A stretch of DNA of 64,000 nucleotides from Paraburkholderia sp. SOS3 (GCF_001922345.1 NZ_CP018812.1:1364001-1428000), one strand, 5' to 3'. Counted from the first letter of the stretch, positions 19,341-28,693 are shown. Program-made: numbers and translations. Notes: generated by a model from the sequence alone, not told the origin.

Positions 19341-20210
19341 TCACCCAAGCTCGAACGTCGTGATGCCGAACACGTGCTCAAGCGCAATCGCCGGCGCACC
19401 CTTTGTGTACATGCGGGCGGTCTCGAACACGCTTGCCATTCCATACTGTCGCGCGAGTGCGATCGCCTCCGTATTCGGTTCCGGGACGTCGAGCACGAAC
19501 GTTTCGCCTTCGCGTTGTGCAATCAATGCATCGAGCAGCGCTTGCGCCGTTGTGGCGTCATCGGCGAAGAGCGGTCCGATCTTGTAGCCGTTGCAGCATT
19601 TGCGCAGCACCCCATAGCCTTGAATATCGCGGTCGTGCATCGCGGCAAGCGCGACCGAATCCGGTTGCACGATCCAGTTCGCCAGAAATCGCTCGCGCGA
19701 CGCAGGAAAGTGCGATTGGTCGTATCGCATCAATTGTGCGAATGGCAACCCGCGAAGTTCCTTGATTGCGACGCTCGGCATTCGAGCGCGCCTCGGTCGC
19801 GCTATGCCCTGAAACCGCACGTTCCGATGCGCGAGCTGGAAACCGGATTTACGGTAATTGTCTTGCTGCTCGACAACACCATCGAGCCCGATATTGCGGC
19901 CCGCGAGGTAGGTCATTGCGTGTTGCCAGATCCGGTAGCCAAAGCCTTTGCCGCGAAATTCCGGCCTCACGATATAAAGGCCGATAAAGCCGAAGTGCTC
20001 GCCGTATCGCACAGCGGAGATCGAACCGACCGGTTCGCCTCCCAGCGTGCCGATAAAGAATCCATCCGGGTCCGCCGCCTGAAAACACGTCGCGTCATGC
20101 AGACCAGGGTTCCATCCTTCTCGTTGCGCCCAGTGGATGGCCAGCTCGACTTCGTCGGGCCGCATCGGGCGAACGGTGAAATCGTCCTCGGTATCGATGG
20201 CTGCGCTCAT
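19341..20210 (-). CDS. GNAT-family N-acetyltransferase
   Basis: A 289-residue protein. The N-terminal half is a GNAT fold: 'FTVRPMRPDEVELAIHWAQREGWNPG', then the acetyl-CoA loop in 'LYIVRPEFRGKGFGYRIWQ' (R-x2-GKGFG). The C-terminal half (about 140-289) is a second, degenerate acetyltransferase-like domain as in YitH-type proteins. The acceptor is unknown. It converges with the TPR gene, with only ten bases between stop codons, and is divergent from the dehydrogenase gene at 20387. Confidence 0.85.
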   Translation of the reverse strand: MSAAIDTEDDFTVRPMRPDEVELAIHWAQREGWNPGLHDATCFQAADPDGFFIGTLGGEPVGSISAVRYGEHFGFIGLYIVRPEFRGKGFGYRIWQHAMTYLAGRNIGLDGVVEQQDNYRKSGFQLAHRNVRFQGIARPRRARMPSVAIKELRGLPFAQLMRYDQSHFPASRERFLANWIVQPDSVALAAMHDRDIQGYGVLRKCCNGYKIGPLFADDATTAQALLDALIAQREGETFVLDVPEPNTEAIALARQYGMASVFETARMYTKGAPAIALEHVFGITTFELG

Positions 20211-20386
20211 CTTGCCTCCGCGATCGGCTTCTTTGGCGTTCAGTTTAACGCCCGGTTCGCGGCGGGCGAAATCAGGACACTACCCGACAAAATATCGCAG
20301 CAGTTGCGATGCGGCGGCTCGTTCAGGTCTACAGTACCGTTCTATGCATCGTTTTGACCGTCAAAATCGGCTCGGGAGACAAACGC

Positions 20387-21277
20387 ATGAAAAGACAGGT
20401 GGGAGTGATCGGTTTGGGGGCGATGGGACTCGGCGTCGCGCGTTCGCTGCTAAGGGCGGGGTTTCCCACGCATGCCTATGATCTGCGCGGCGACGTGCTG
20501 CAGCGCTTCGCGAACGAAGGCGGCATCGTGGCGCAGAGTCCGGCGGCGCTTGGCGCGCAGTGCGATGTCGTGATCACGCTGGTCGTCAATGCGCAGCAGA
20601 CGGACACGGTGCTATTCGGCGACAACGGCGCGGCGCCCGCTATGAAGCCGGGCAGTGTCGTGCTTTCGAGCGCGACCGTGCCGCCCGCTTTCGCGGCGGA
20701 TCTTGCGAAGCGCCTCGATGCAAGCGGGCTTCTGATGCTCGACGCACCGGTATCGGGCGGCGCCGCACGCGCTGCAACGGGCGAAATGACGATGATGACA
20801 TCGGGCCCGCAAGCCGCATACGAAGTGTGCGAGGACGTGCTCGGCGCAATTGCCGGAAAGGTTTACCGGCTCGGCGCGGAACACGGCGTCGGATCGAAAG
20901 TGAAAATCATCAATCAGCTGCTGGCCGGCGTGCATATCGCGGCCGCAGCCGAGGCGATGGCGCTGGGGCTGCGCGAAGGCGTCGACCCGGACATGCTTTA
21001 TGAGGTCATCACGCATAGCGCCGGCAATTCGTGGATGTTCGAAAATCGTGTGCCGCATATTCTGCATGGCGACTATGCGCCGCTGTCCGCGGTTGACATC
21101 TTCGTCAAGGATCTTGGCCTTGTGCTCGATACCGCGCGTGCGACGAAGTTTCCGCTGCCGCTATCGGCGGCCGCGCATCAGCTGTTCATGATGGCTTCGA
21201 CGGCCGGGCACGGCGGCGAGGACGATTCGGCGGTCATCAAGGTGTTTCCGGGCATCGACTTGCCGAAGTCGGCATGA
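20387..21277 (+). CDS. L-threonate dehydrogenase-like oxidoreductase (3-HIBDH family)
   Basis: A 296-residue enzyme of the beta-hydroxyacid dehydrogenase family. It starts MKRQVGVIGLGAMGLGVARSL with the NAD-binding GxGxMG, continues with the substrate motif 'LDAPVSGGAARAATGEMTMM', and has the catalytic lysine region 'SKVKIINQLLAGVHIAAAAEAMALG'. The overall pattern is closest to LtnD-type L-threonate dehydrogenases rather than MmsB. The ATG at 20387 follows GGGAGA; the frame upstream is not needed. The other ltn genes (otnI, otnK, otnC types) are absent, so the symbol is withheld. Confidence 0.85.
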   Translation: MKRQVGVIGLGAMGLGVARSLLRAGFPTHAYDLRGDVLQRFANEGGIVAQSPAALGAQCDVVITLVVNAQQTDTVLFGDNGAAPAMKPGSVVLSSATVPPAFAADLAKRLDASGLLMLDAPVSGGAARAATGEMTMMTSGPQAAYEVCEDVLGAIAGKVYRLGAEHGVGSKVKIINQLLAGVHIAAAAEAMALGLREGVDPDMLYEVITHSAGNSWMFENRVPHILHGDYAPLSAVDIFVKDLGLVLDTARATKFPLPLSAAAHQLFMMASTAGHGGEDDSAVIKVFPGIDLPKSA

Positions 21278-21314
21278 CGCTCTGGTTAAAGGCAGAGGCG
21301 TGCGCGGATCGGTA

Positions 21315-23633
21315 TCAGAACGCTGTGCCGATCTGAAACTGGAATTTCTGATACTGATCGCCCGTATGTTTGACAAGCGGGAAGCCAAGGCTTAGCTTGA
21401 GCGGCCCGATCGGCGAAATCCATGCAAGGCCGACACCGTAGCCGTAGCGCAAGCCGTTCGCGCCGGTCGTCGTGCCGCCCTGGCCCGGATCGCCCCACAC
21501 GTTGCCGCCGTCGAAGAACGTGAACACGCGCAGCGTGCGGTCGTATCCGGTGCCGGGCAGCGGGAACGTCAGTTCGATATTGCCGACCGCAAGGCGCGAA
21601 CCGCCGATCGGGTCGCCGGTGGTCGAGTCGCGTGGCCCGAGCGAACTCGGTTCATATCCGCGCACCGAGCCGATACCGCCGGCAAAGTAGTTCTTGAAGA
21701 TCGGGAATGTCTGGCCGTCCAGCCCCTTGCCGTAGCCGCCCTGAAAGTTGAGGCCCAGCACGAAGCCGCGCGCGAACGAATAGTAATACTGCGCCTGCGC
21801 GTCGAATTTCACATAGGTCGTGTTGCCGGCCGGCGTGCCGTACTCGGCGTTTGCCTGCGTGAAGTAACCGCGGCTCGGCACGAGCGCGCTGTCGCGGTTG
21901 TCTCGCGACCAGCCCACCGTGACCGGCACGTTGTTGACGACGCGGCCGAATTCTTTCACGTAGTCGATATACGACTGCGGCGTTTGTCCGTCGATGTCGA
22001 GCCGGTTCTGTTCAAGGCCGACGCCGAAAAACACGGTGTCGGCCTCCGAAAACGGAATGCCGAATTTCGTATCGGCGCCGACCGTGATGATCCGGAAGCT
22101 CGAATCCGTCGAGAAGATCAGCGGCTGCACGGTGCGGTAATACGCATCGGTGATGCGCTTGATGCCGTCCACCGTGAAGTACGGGTCGACCTGTGTGACG
22201 GTCAGCGTGCGGAACGTCTTCGCGGTGTTCACATTCACCGACAGGCTCGTGCCGGAGCCGAACACGTTGTCCTGCGACACGCCAGCCGACAGCACGACCT
22301 TGTCCGTCGACGAGAAGCCTGCGCCGAGCGTGATCGCGCCGGTCGGCTTTTCGGTCACATCGACGTTGACGTCGACCTGATCGTCGGTGCCTTCCACAGG
22401 CACGGTAGTCACTTCGACATTCGTGAAATAGCCGAGCCGGTTGATGCGGTCCTTCGAGAGGGCGAGCTTGCTCGAATCGAACCAGGAACTTTCGAGCTGG
22501 CGCATTTCGCGGCGCACCACCTCGTCGCGCGTGCGCGTATTGCCGGTTACGTTGATGCGGCGCACGTAGACGCGTTTGCCCGGGGTCACCTGCAGCGTCA
22601 GATCGACCTTGTGATGTTCCTGATCGATCTGCGGCACCGCGTTGACCGTAGCGAATGCGTAGCCGTATTCGCCGAGCTTGTCGACAATTGCCTTCGTCGT
22701 GGCCTGCAGTTTGTCTGCCGAGAAACGTTGGCCCGGCTTGACCGTGACGACCTTCTGCAGTTCCGCCTCGCGGTCGAGCAGATTGCCCGCGAGTTTGATG
22801 CTCGAAATGGTATACGGCTCGCCCTCGTGCAGCGTGACCGTCAGGTACATATCCTTGCGGTCCGGTGTAATCGACACCTGCGTCGATTCGATATTGAACT
22901 CGAGATAACCGCGATTCAGGTAGTACGAGCGGATATGTTCGAGGTCGCCGGTGAGTTTTTCCTTCGAATACAGATCGTTTTTCGTGTACCAGGAAAACCA
23001 GTTCGGCGTGGACATTTCCATTTCATCGCGCAGCGTGCTCGTGCTGAACACCTTGTTGCCGATGAAGTTGATCTGGCGGATCTTCGCGCTCGGCCCTTCG
23101 ATAACCGAAAACAGCAGGCCGACGCGGTTACGGTCGATCGGTGAAATGGTGGTGGTGACTTCGGCCGCGTAATAGCCGCGCGTCAGGTACTGGCGCTTCA
23201 GTTCCTGTTCGGCCCTGTCGACGAGCGCTTTGTCGTAATAGCGGCCCAACGAGAGCCCCACCGCATTCAGCGCCTTCAGCAGATTGTCTTTCTCGAACTC
23301 GTGAATGCCCGCGAAATCGATCGTGCCGATGGCCGGACGTTCGGCCACGGTGACGATCACCACGCTGCCTTCGGCGGAAATTCTGACGTCGTTGAAAAAG
23401 CCCGTCGCGTAGAGCGCTCGAATGGCTTCCGATGCTTTGTCGTCGGTGAACGTGTCGCCTTTCTTGATCGGCAGATACGAGAATACCGTGCCCGGTTCGA
23501 CCCGTTGCAGCCCGTCGATGCGGATGTCCTGGACCACGAATGAATCGGCTGCGTGCGCCGATACAGCCGCCATGCTCAAGCCAACCCACGTGAAAGACTG
23601 CGCGCAGCGTGATAGTAATATTCGTGACTTCAT
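21315..23633 (-). CDS. bamA: BamA-type outer-membrane assembly factor (paralogue)
   Basis: A 772-residue Omp85 protein. A signal peptide ends near AHAADS (residue 29), followed by five POTRA domains (about 30-430; 'VQDIRIDGLQRVEPGTVFSYL' opens the first) and a 16-strand barrel ending in a terminal phenylalanine (IGTAF). The lid-loop motif appears as GIGSVRGYEPSSLGPRD. It would insert barrel proteins into the outer membrane. The usual neighbours (rseP before, skp, lpxD and fabZ after) are all missing: a hypothetical gene precedes it and a dehydrogenase converges on it. This looks like a second, stand-alone BamA copy. Confidence 0.88.
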   Translation of the reverse strand: MKSRILLSRCAQSFTWVGLSMAAVSAHAADSFVVQDIRIDGLQRVEPGTVFSYLPIKKGDTFTDDKASEAIRALYATGFFNDVRISAEGSVVIVTVAERPAIGTIDFAGIHEFEKDNLLKALNAVGLSLGRYYDKALVDRAEQELKRQYLTRGYYAAEVTTTISPIDRNRVGLLFSVIEGPSAKIRQINFIGNKVFSTSTLRDEMEMSTPNWFSWYTKNDLYSKEKLTGDLEHIRSYYLNRGYLEFNIESTQVSITPDRKDMYLTVTLHEGEPYTISSIKLAGNLLDREAELQKVVTVKPGQRFSADKLQATTKAIVDKLGEYGYAFATVNAVPQIDQEHHKVDLTLQVTPGKRVYVRRINVTGNTRTRDEVVRREMRQLESSWFDSSKLALSKDRINRLGYFTNVEVTTVPVEGTDDQVDVNVDVTEKPTGAITLGAGFSSTDKVVLSAGVSQDNVFGSGTSLSVNVNTAKTFRTLTVTQVDPYFTVDGIKRITDAYYRTVQPLIFSTDSSFRIITVGADTKFGIPFSEADTVFFGVGLEQNRLDIDGQTPQSYIDYVKEFGRVVNNVPVTVGWSRDNRDSALVPSRGYFTQANAEYGTPAGNTTYVKFDAQAQYYYSFARGFVLGLNFQGGYGKGLDGQTFPIFKNYFAGGIGSVRGYEPSSLGPRDSTTGDPIGGSRLAVGNIELTFPLPGTGYDRTLRVFTFFDGGNVWGDPGQGGTTTGANGLRYGYGVGLAWISPIGPLKLSLGFPLVKHTGDQYQKFQFQIGTAF

Positions 23634-23690
23634 GCAGCTTGCTGTGTTTAAGCTCGTTGAATGGAGCTTGTTGTAATGAGGCCCGACCGG

Positions 23691-24089
23691 CTATTGCAGC
23701 CGCAGTCCTGAGAGATCGCGGCTCTTCGCAAGACCGGTTGCGAGCGCAAGCACCTCGGTCATATGCGCTGCTTGAGAGCGATGAAGCTGAAAGGACAACT
23801 CGGCGCCTCCGGGCAACCGGAACGTAAAAATCAGATAGGGCTTGCCGTCAGCATCCTTGCCGAGCGCCCATGCTTCGCAAGGCATGGCGAACTTGACGCT
23901 CTTTTTCTTGTGGCGGATACGCTCGGACGAACCGATTGCGTTCGAAAGCGCCGCCAGCAGCTCGTGCATGACCGAGCAATGAAGCGCGATGCGATCGGGC
24001 TGGTTGCTGTTCAGGATCAGATACTGACCATCCGCGGTCAGCTCGAAGCCTTTGAACGAATCGATCGCAACGGCGGACGGGGGGGCCAT
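23691..24089 (-). CDS. Hypothetical protein, 132 aa
   Basis: I do not recognise this 132-residue protein. It has no signal peptide or membrane segment. The sequence looks globular, with alternating strands (FELTADGQYLILNSNQ; PYLIFTFRLPGGAELSFQLH) and a C-terminal helix (QAAHMTEVLALATGLAKS). GGAG lies about nine bases before the ATG. It is 57 bases upstream of the BamA paralogue on the same strand and may share its transcript, which is the only clue to a role. Confidence 0.65.
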   Translation of the reverse strand: MAPPSAVAIDSFKGFELTADGQYLILNSNQPDRIALHCSVMHELLAALSNAIGSSERIRHKKKSVKFAMPCEAWALGKDADGKPYLIFTFRLPGGAELSFQLHRSQAAHMTEVLALATGLAKSRDLSGLRLQ

Positions 24090-24317
24090 ACCTGTTCACT
24101 CCATAACAAGCCAGTCATGGAGGTTAGGCGAGATCGGCGACGTTCATGTTACCTGCGGGTTACTGCAGATTTCTTGCGCGCGGCTGATGAAAAAGCGGGG
24201 GACGTACGACCGATTGCAAGCGTTGCCGCAATGCGCTTGCAATCGGCGGGCGATGGCCGGGCGTCGTTTTAACAGCGTGCATTTCTTACGTCTGGCCTTA
24301 AGCGCACTTGCTGACTG

Positions 24318-25286
24318 CTACGTTTGCAGTTCGCGAATCGGCGCGCCGGCCAGCCACGCGCGAAGCGATTCGACAATCTGCGGATAGGCGCGGCGATAGG
24401 TATTTTCAGTCACATAACCGATGTGCGGCGTGGCAAGCACATTCGGCAAATAGCGATACGGATGCGTAAGCGGCAGCGGCTCTTCATCGAATACGTCAAG
24501 CGCGGCGCCTGCAATGCGTTGCGTCTGCAGTGCGTCGATCAACGCCGGCTCCGAAACGATCGGGCCTCGCGACGTGTTGACGAGGTAGGCGGTATGTTTC
24601 ATCGACGCAAGCTCGGCCGCACCGACAAGGCCGCGCGAACGGTCGCCGAGCTTCAGGTGGATCGACACGATGTCCGCTTCGCGAAATAGCGTCGCCTTGT
24701 CGACGTATTTCGCACCGGCCTCGGCGGCGCGCTCGGGCGTCAGGTTCGGACTCCAAGCAATCACATTCATGTCGAACGCGGCACCGAAGCGCGCAATCTG
24801 CTTGCCGATGCCGCCGAGGCCGAGCACGCCGAGCGTTTTGCCGTTGATGTCGACACCGACGCTCGTTTGCCAGCCGCCCGCGCGTACCGATGCCCACTCT
24901 CGATGCAAGTTGCGCGTGATCGCGAGAATCAGGCCCCACGTGAGCGCCGGTGTCGCCGCAGGTTCGCCCGCATTCGTGCCCGAGACGACAATGCCGCGCG
25001 CCTTCGTCGCATGCAGATCGATGGCTGCGTTCCACATGCCGACGGTAACGAGCAGCTTCAGTTTCGGCAGCCTCGCGAGCAGGTCCGCATCGAAAGGCGT
25101 GCGTTCGCGCATCAACACGACTGCATCGAACGGAGCGAGGCGTGCGGCGAGCGCGTCGCGATCGGCAATGTGATCGTGAAAGAACACAGTGTTTGCGCGA
25201 GGTTGCAGGCTTGCCCAATCGGCGAGGGCGGGGGCGACCTGCTGATAGTCGTCGAGTACGGCGATACTGACCGAAGCAGTGGTCAT
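24318..25286 (-). CDS. D-2-hydroxyacid dehydrogenase
   Basis: A 322-residue NAD-dependent enzyme that interconverts a 2-keto acid and its D-2-hydroxy acid. The Rossmann loop is GVLGLGGIGKQIA; the catalytic trio shows as Arg in NTSRGPIV, Glu in FDEEPL and His in TPHIGYVT. AGGAG lies before the ATG. It is divergent from the MFS/amidohydrolase operon at 25604, so the three may form one catabolic set for an aromatic or keto-acid compound (inference). 228 bases without any feature separate it from the hypothetical gene to the left. Confidence 0.88.
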   Translation of the reverse strand: MTTASVSIAVLDDYQQVAPALADWASLQPRANTVFFHDHIADRDALAARLAPFDAVVLMRERTPFDADLLARLPKLKLLVTVGMWNAAIDLHATKARGIVVSGTNAGEPAATPALTWGLILAITRNLHREWASVRAGGWQTSVGVDINGKTLGVLGLGGIGKQIARFGAAFDMNVIAWSPNLTPERAAEAGAKYVDKATLFREADIVSIHLKLGDRSRGLVGAAELASMKHTAYLVNTSRGPIVSEPALIDALQTQRIAGAALDVFDEEPLPLTHPYRYLPNVLATPHIGYVTENTYRRAYPQIVESLRAWLAGAPIRELQT

Positions 25287-25603
25287 TGGAGCGGCTCCTG
25301 GTTGAATGAGCGCGGCGGGTGCGATTGGCGCATGCTGCGCTGCGTTTCATTGCGCCCGCATTGCGCGTGGTTTGTGACTGGTTTGCGGCCGGTTTGCGGC
25401 CGGTTTGCGGCCGGGTTGCGCCTATGAGTTGCCGGTAAAAATAATTGACAAGATTGACGTACGTCCGCAGACTCAGGTCGTCATACAATAAGACAGCTAA
25501 TAGACATACGCAACTCGGCCCTTGGAGAGCGAATTGCTGCTGCAGCGTTGAAGCGGCGATGAGCGTCGCGGTTTCCCTAGCGGGGAACAAAGGAGACAAG
25601 CGG
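25287..25603. promoter_or_regulatory. Divergent control region of the catabolic module
   Basis: A 317-base gap between the divergent dehydrogenase and MFS genes. It contains the 11-bp tandem repeat at 25380-25412 and an AT-richer stretch at 25433-25505 likely to hold the MFS promoter. No regulator gene is adjacent, and I see no clear operator. Confidence 0.45.
25380..25412. repeat. Three tandem copies of an 11-bp unit
   Basis: GGTTTGCGGCC occurs three times head to tail (25380-25390, 25391-25401, 25402-25412), followed by a partial, altered fourth copy (GGGTTGCG). It lies in the divergent promoter region and could be a slippage product or a repeated binding site. Confidence 0.95.
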
Positions 25604-26947
25604 ATGGCGCAGTTTCAAAGCAGAGGGCATGACGCGCCCGCCGAAAGCGGCCGCGCCCAGCGTGCAACGCTCACCGGTGGCGACACGGGTCTTGCCGCGT
25701 TCTACCGCCAGATGACGCCGCCCGAGCGGCGCACATTCTGGACCTGCTTCTTCGGCTGGGGCCTCGACGCGCTCGATTTCATGGTCTATCCGCTTGTTAT
25801 CGGCACGATCACGACGATGTGGCACGTCGAAGCGAGCATCGCGGGGCTTGCCGTAACGGTCACGCTGCTGACATCGGCAATCGGCGGATGGCTTGCCGGG
25901 TATCTGGCCGATCGGATCGGCCGCGTGCTGACATTGCAGCTTACGGTTGGGTGGTTTTGTCTTTTCAGTTTGCTTTGTGCGCTGGCGCAAAACTTCGACC
26001 AGTTGATGATCGCGCGCGGACTGCTCGGTTTTGGCTTCGGCGGTGAATGGGCTGCCGGTGCGGTGCTGATCGGCGAAACGATTCGTCCCGCCTATCGCGG
26101 CCGCGCGGTCGGGTCGGTGCAATCCGCGTGGGGTGTCGGTTGGGGCGCGGCTGCGTTGTTGCAGGCGATCATGTTTTTGCTGCTGCCGCCGCATCTCGCG
26201 TGGCGCGCGATGTTTGCCGCAGGTGCCGTGCCCGCTGTGCTGCTGCTCTTTGCGCGGCGCTATGTGCAGGAACCGCGCATCGCTGCGCGGGCGCGCGGCG
26301 AGGACACTATCGCAACTGCCGCGGCGAAAAGCGTCAAGGCGCCTTCGTTACTGGAAATTTTCCGTGGGCCGCAATTGCGCACGACGGTGCTCGGGGCGAT
26401 CTTCGTGATGGGCTGCCAGGGCGGCTATTACGCGATCTCGACATGGATACCGACGTTCCTGAAAACCGAGCGTCATTTGAGCGTGATCAATTCGACGGGC
26501 TATCTGGGTTTTCTGATTGCGGGCAGCATCGCCGGCTATCTGACCGGTGCGTGGATTTCCGACCGCTTCGGGCGCAAGACGTTGTTCGTGTCGTTCGCGA
26601 TTGTCGCGATCGTCTCGGTGCTTGCTTATACGCAGCTCGCGATCGGCAATAACGTAATGCTATGGCTCGGCTTTCCGCTCGGCTTTTTCGCCAGCGGCTA
26701 TCTCGCCGGCGTCGGACCGTTTCTCACCGAGCTCTACCCGACGCGTTTGCGCGGCTCGGGGCAGGGGTTCTGCTACAACTTCGGCCGCGGGATGGGAGCA
26801 ATTTTTCCGACGCTCGTCGGGGTGTTCTCGAAGCATTTCGGGCTCGCGACCGCGATTGCAACCTTCGCGGTGTTCGCTTATGCGCTGATGCTCGCGAGCA
26901 TCGTGTTCCTGCCTGAAACTCGCGGCATTGCCCTGGAGGATATCTGA
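25604..26947 (+). CDS. MFS transporter, aromatic/organic-acid type
   Basis: A 447-residue carrier with about twelve membrane segments. It has 'FFGWGLDALDFMVYPLVIGTI' in helix 1, the MFS signature 'GYLADRIGRVLTLQLT' after helix 2, 'GFGFGGEWAAGAVLIGE' in helix 4 and 'AWISDRFGRKTLFV' after helix 8. This is the pattern of the metabolite:H+ symporter and aromatic acid:H+ symporter groups. The ATG at 25604 follows AAAGGAGA. The stop codon abuts the GTG of the amidohydrolase gene, so the two are an operon, and the carrier probably imports that enzyme's substrate or precursor. Confidence 0.88.
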   Translation: MAQFQSRGHDAPAESGRAQRATLTGGDTGLAAFYRQMTPPERRTFWTCFFGWGLDALDFMVYPLVIGTITTMWHVEASIAGLAVTVTLLTSAIGGWLAGYLADRIGRVLTLQLTVGWFCLFSLLCALAQNFDQLMIARGLLGFGFGGEWAAGAVLIGETIRPAYRGRAVGSVQSAWGVGWGAAALLQAIMFLLLPPHLAWRAMFAAGAVPAVLLLFARRYVQEPRIAARARGEDTIATAAAKSVKAPSLLEIFRGPQLRTTVLGAIFVMGCQGGYYAISTWIPTFLKTERHLSVINSTGYLGFLIAGSIAGYLTGAWISDRFGRKTLFVSFAIVAIVSVLAYTQLAIGNNVMLWLGFPLGFFASGYLAGVGPFLTELYPTRLRGSGQGFCYNFGRGMGAIFPTLVGVFSKHFGLATAIATFAVFAYALMLASIVFLPETRGIALEDI

Positions 26948-27841
26948 GTGACTGCAGCCGATATCGACGGCCGCGCGCCGCTATGCCCGGCGCCGCCCGC
27001 GCGGCAAAGCGGGCCGACCGCCTTTACGATGCCTGCACACGCGGTGGATACGCATGCGCATGTGATCGGCGGGCCGCCGCGCTATCCGTGGATGCCCGAT
27101 CGTGCCTACACGCCTTCACCTGCGCCGGCCGACGCGTATCTGCGCATGCTTGACGAGACCGGTTCGACCTATGGCGTGTTGATTCAGGTCAGCGTGCACG
27201 GTCAGGACAACACGCTGATGCTCGAGACCATGCGTGCAAATCGCGAGCGGCTAAAAGGCGTGGTCGTACCCACACTCGGACTTGCGGATGCCGACTATCA
27301 GGCGATGGTCGACGCCGGCGCGGTTGGCATGCGGATCAATGTGCTCTTCGGCGGCGGCGGTATTTCGTTCGCGCAACTCGATGAATACGATGCGCTTGCC
27401 CGCGATTGGGGGTGGCACATCCAGTTTCTGCTCGATGCGCGCGATCTGACCGAACTCGGGCCGCGGCTCGCCAGCATGCGCTCGCCGATCGTCGTCGACC
27501 ATATGGGTCATTTGCCGACTTCGACCGGTGTACAGTCCGATGGATTTCAGCGACTTGTCGAGCTCGTGCGCGATGGCGCATGGGTCAAGCTGTCGGGCGC
27601 ATACCGGTTAAGCGCGCAGGAGCCGCCGTATCGCGACACGATCGCGTATGCGCAGGCGCTTGCCGATGCGGCGCCGACGCGTTGCGTGTGGGGTTCTGAC
27701 TGGCCGCACGTTGCGCAGTGGAACACGATGCCAACGGTGAGTCAGTTGCTCGACACGCTCGCGCTTTGGGTGCCCGATGCGACGCTGCGCGAGCAGATAC
27801 TCACCACCAACGCGCACTCGCTGTATGGTTTCAGACCGTAA
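26948..27841 (+). CDS. Amidohydrolase-2 family, PDC-lactonase (LigI)-like
   Basis: A 297-residue TIM-barrel hydrolase of the amidohydrolase_2 family. The metal or acid-site segments 'VDTHAHVIGGPPRYPW', 'VVDHMGHLP' and 'CVWGSDWPHVAQW' match 2-pyrone-4,6-dicarboxylate lactonase-like enzymes, which open lactone rings in aromatic degradation. Translation seems to start at the GTG directly after the MFS stop, with CTGGAGGA upstream, so coupling is likely. The first 25 residues are a Pro/Ala-rich extension. The exact substrate is unknown. Confidence 0.85.
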   Translation: MTAADIDGRAPLCPAPPARQSGPTAFTMPAHAVDTHAHVIGGPPRYPWMPDRAYTPSPAPADAYLRMLDETGSTYGVLIQVSVHGQDNTLMLETMRANRERLKGVVVPTLGLADADYQAMVDAGAVGMRINVLFGGGGISFAQLDEYDALARDWGWHIQFLLDARDLTELGPRLASMRSPIVVDHMGHLPTSTGVQSDGFQRLVELVRDGAWVKLSGAYRLSAQEPPYRDTIAYAQALADAAPTRCVWGSDWPHVAQWNTMPTVSQLLDTLALWVPDATLREQILTTNAHSLYGFRP

Positions 27842-27952
27842 CCGCGATAGTCGCCGCGTTTCCATACTGCGGCGCAGTGGCAAGTATCGCGAAGCGCCCG
27901 AACGTGGCGTTCCCGTGCATGCGACGGTGCACGGCGCCGACAGCACCGTTGT

Positions 27953-28693
27953 TTAGGCGAAGCCGCCGTTTGCTCGCAGAATCTGCCCGTTTATCCAGGC
28001 GCCGTCCGGGCCGGCAAGGAACGACACGGCGCTCGCGATGTCTTCAGGTGTGCCGAGGCGTTCGAGTGGCGACAGGTCCGCCAGCGCCTTGATCTGCTGC
28101 TCGCTTTTGCCCTTCAGAAAGAGATCGGTGGCGGTCGGGCCCGGCGCGACGCAATTGACGGTGATACCGCGTCCGCGCATTTCATTCGCGAGCACGCGCA
28201 CGAGTCCCTCGACACCCGCCTTCGACGCGATATACGCGCCGTAATTCGGAAACGACCTGGCGAGCACGCTACTCGAGATTGCGATAATGCGCCCGCCGTT
28301 GCCAAGCGCATTGGCCGCGGCCGAAAACATCAGGAAGCTGCCGCGCAGATTCGTCGCGATCACGCGGTCGAACATGTCGACGTCGCCGGCTGCGATGGGA
28401 CCGAGCGGCATGATGCCGGCGCTATTGACGACGACATCGACGCGTCCGAATGCGTCGCGTGCGTCAGCAAAGAGACGCGCGACATCGTCGCTGTTCGCGA
28501 CGTCGGTTTTTATCGCAATCGCACGGCGTTCGAGTTTCCCCACATCTGAGACGAGCGCATCGGCTGCGCCCGGGTGGCCCGAGTAGGTGACGGCGATGTC
28601 GAAGCCGTCACGTGCGAGGCGTGCGGCGATCGCGCCGCCGATGCCGCCCGATGCGCCCGTCACGATTGCTACACGACTGGAAGTTTCGGCCAT
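27953..28693 (-). CDS. SDR-family oxidoreductase
   Basis: A 246-residue classical short-chain dehydrogenase/reductase: TGASGGIGGAI cofactor loop near residue 12, NSAG, the active-site Ser in ISSSVLARS, Tyr and Lys in YIASK, and 'APGPTATDLF'. All three catalytic residues are present. The substrate is not predictable. It converges with the amidohydrolase gene across a 111-base gap and stands upstream of the hydrolase gene at 28798 only in the reverse sense (both are leftward, this one lies downstream). Confidence 0.88.
   Translation of the reverse strand: MAETSSRVAIVTGASGGIGGAIAARLARDGFDIAVTYSGHPGAADALVSDVGKLERRAIAIKTDVANSDDVARLFADARDAFGRVDVVVNSAGIMPLGPIAAGDVDMFDRVIATNLRGSFLMFSAAANALGNGGRIIAISSSVLARSFPNYGAYIASKAGVEGLVRVLANEMRGRGITVNCVAPGPTATDLFLKGKSEQQIKALADLSPLERLGTPEDIASAVSFLAGPDGAWINGQILRANGGFA

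Noticed and set aside
25380..25412. A CRISPR array
   Set aside because: The 11-bp units abut with no spacers, and there are no cas genes.
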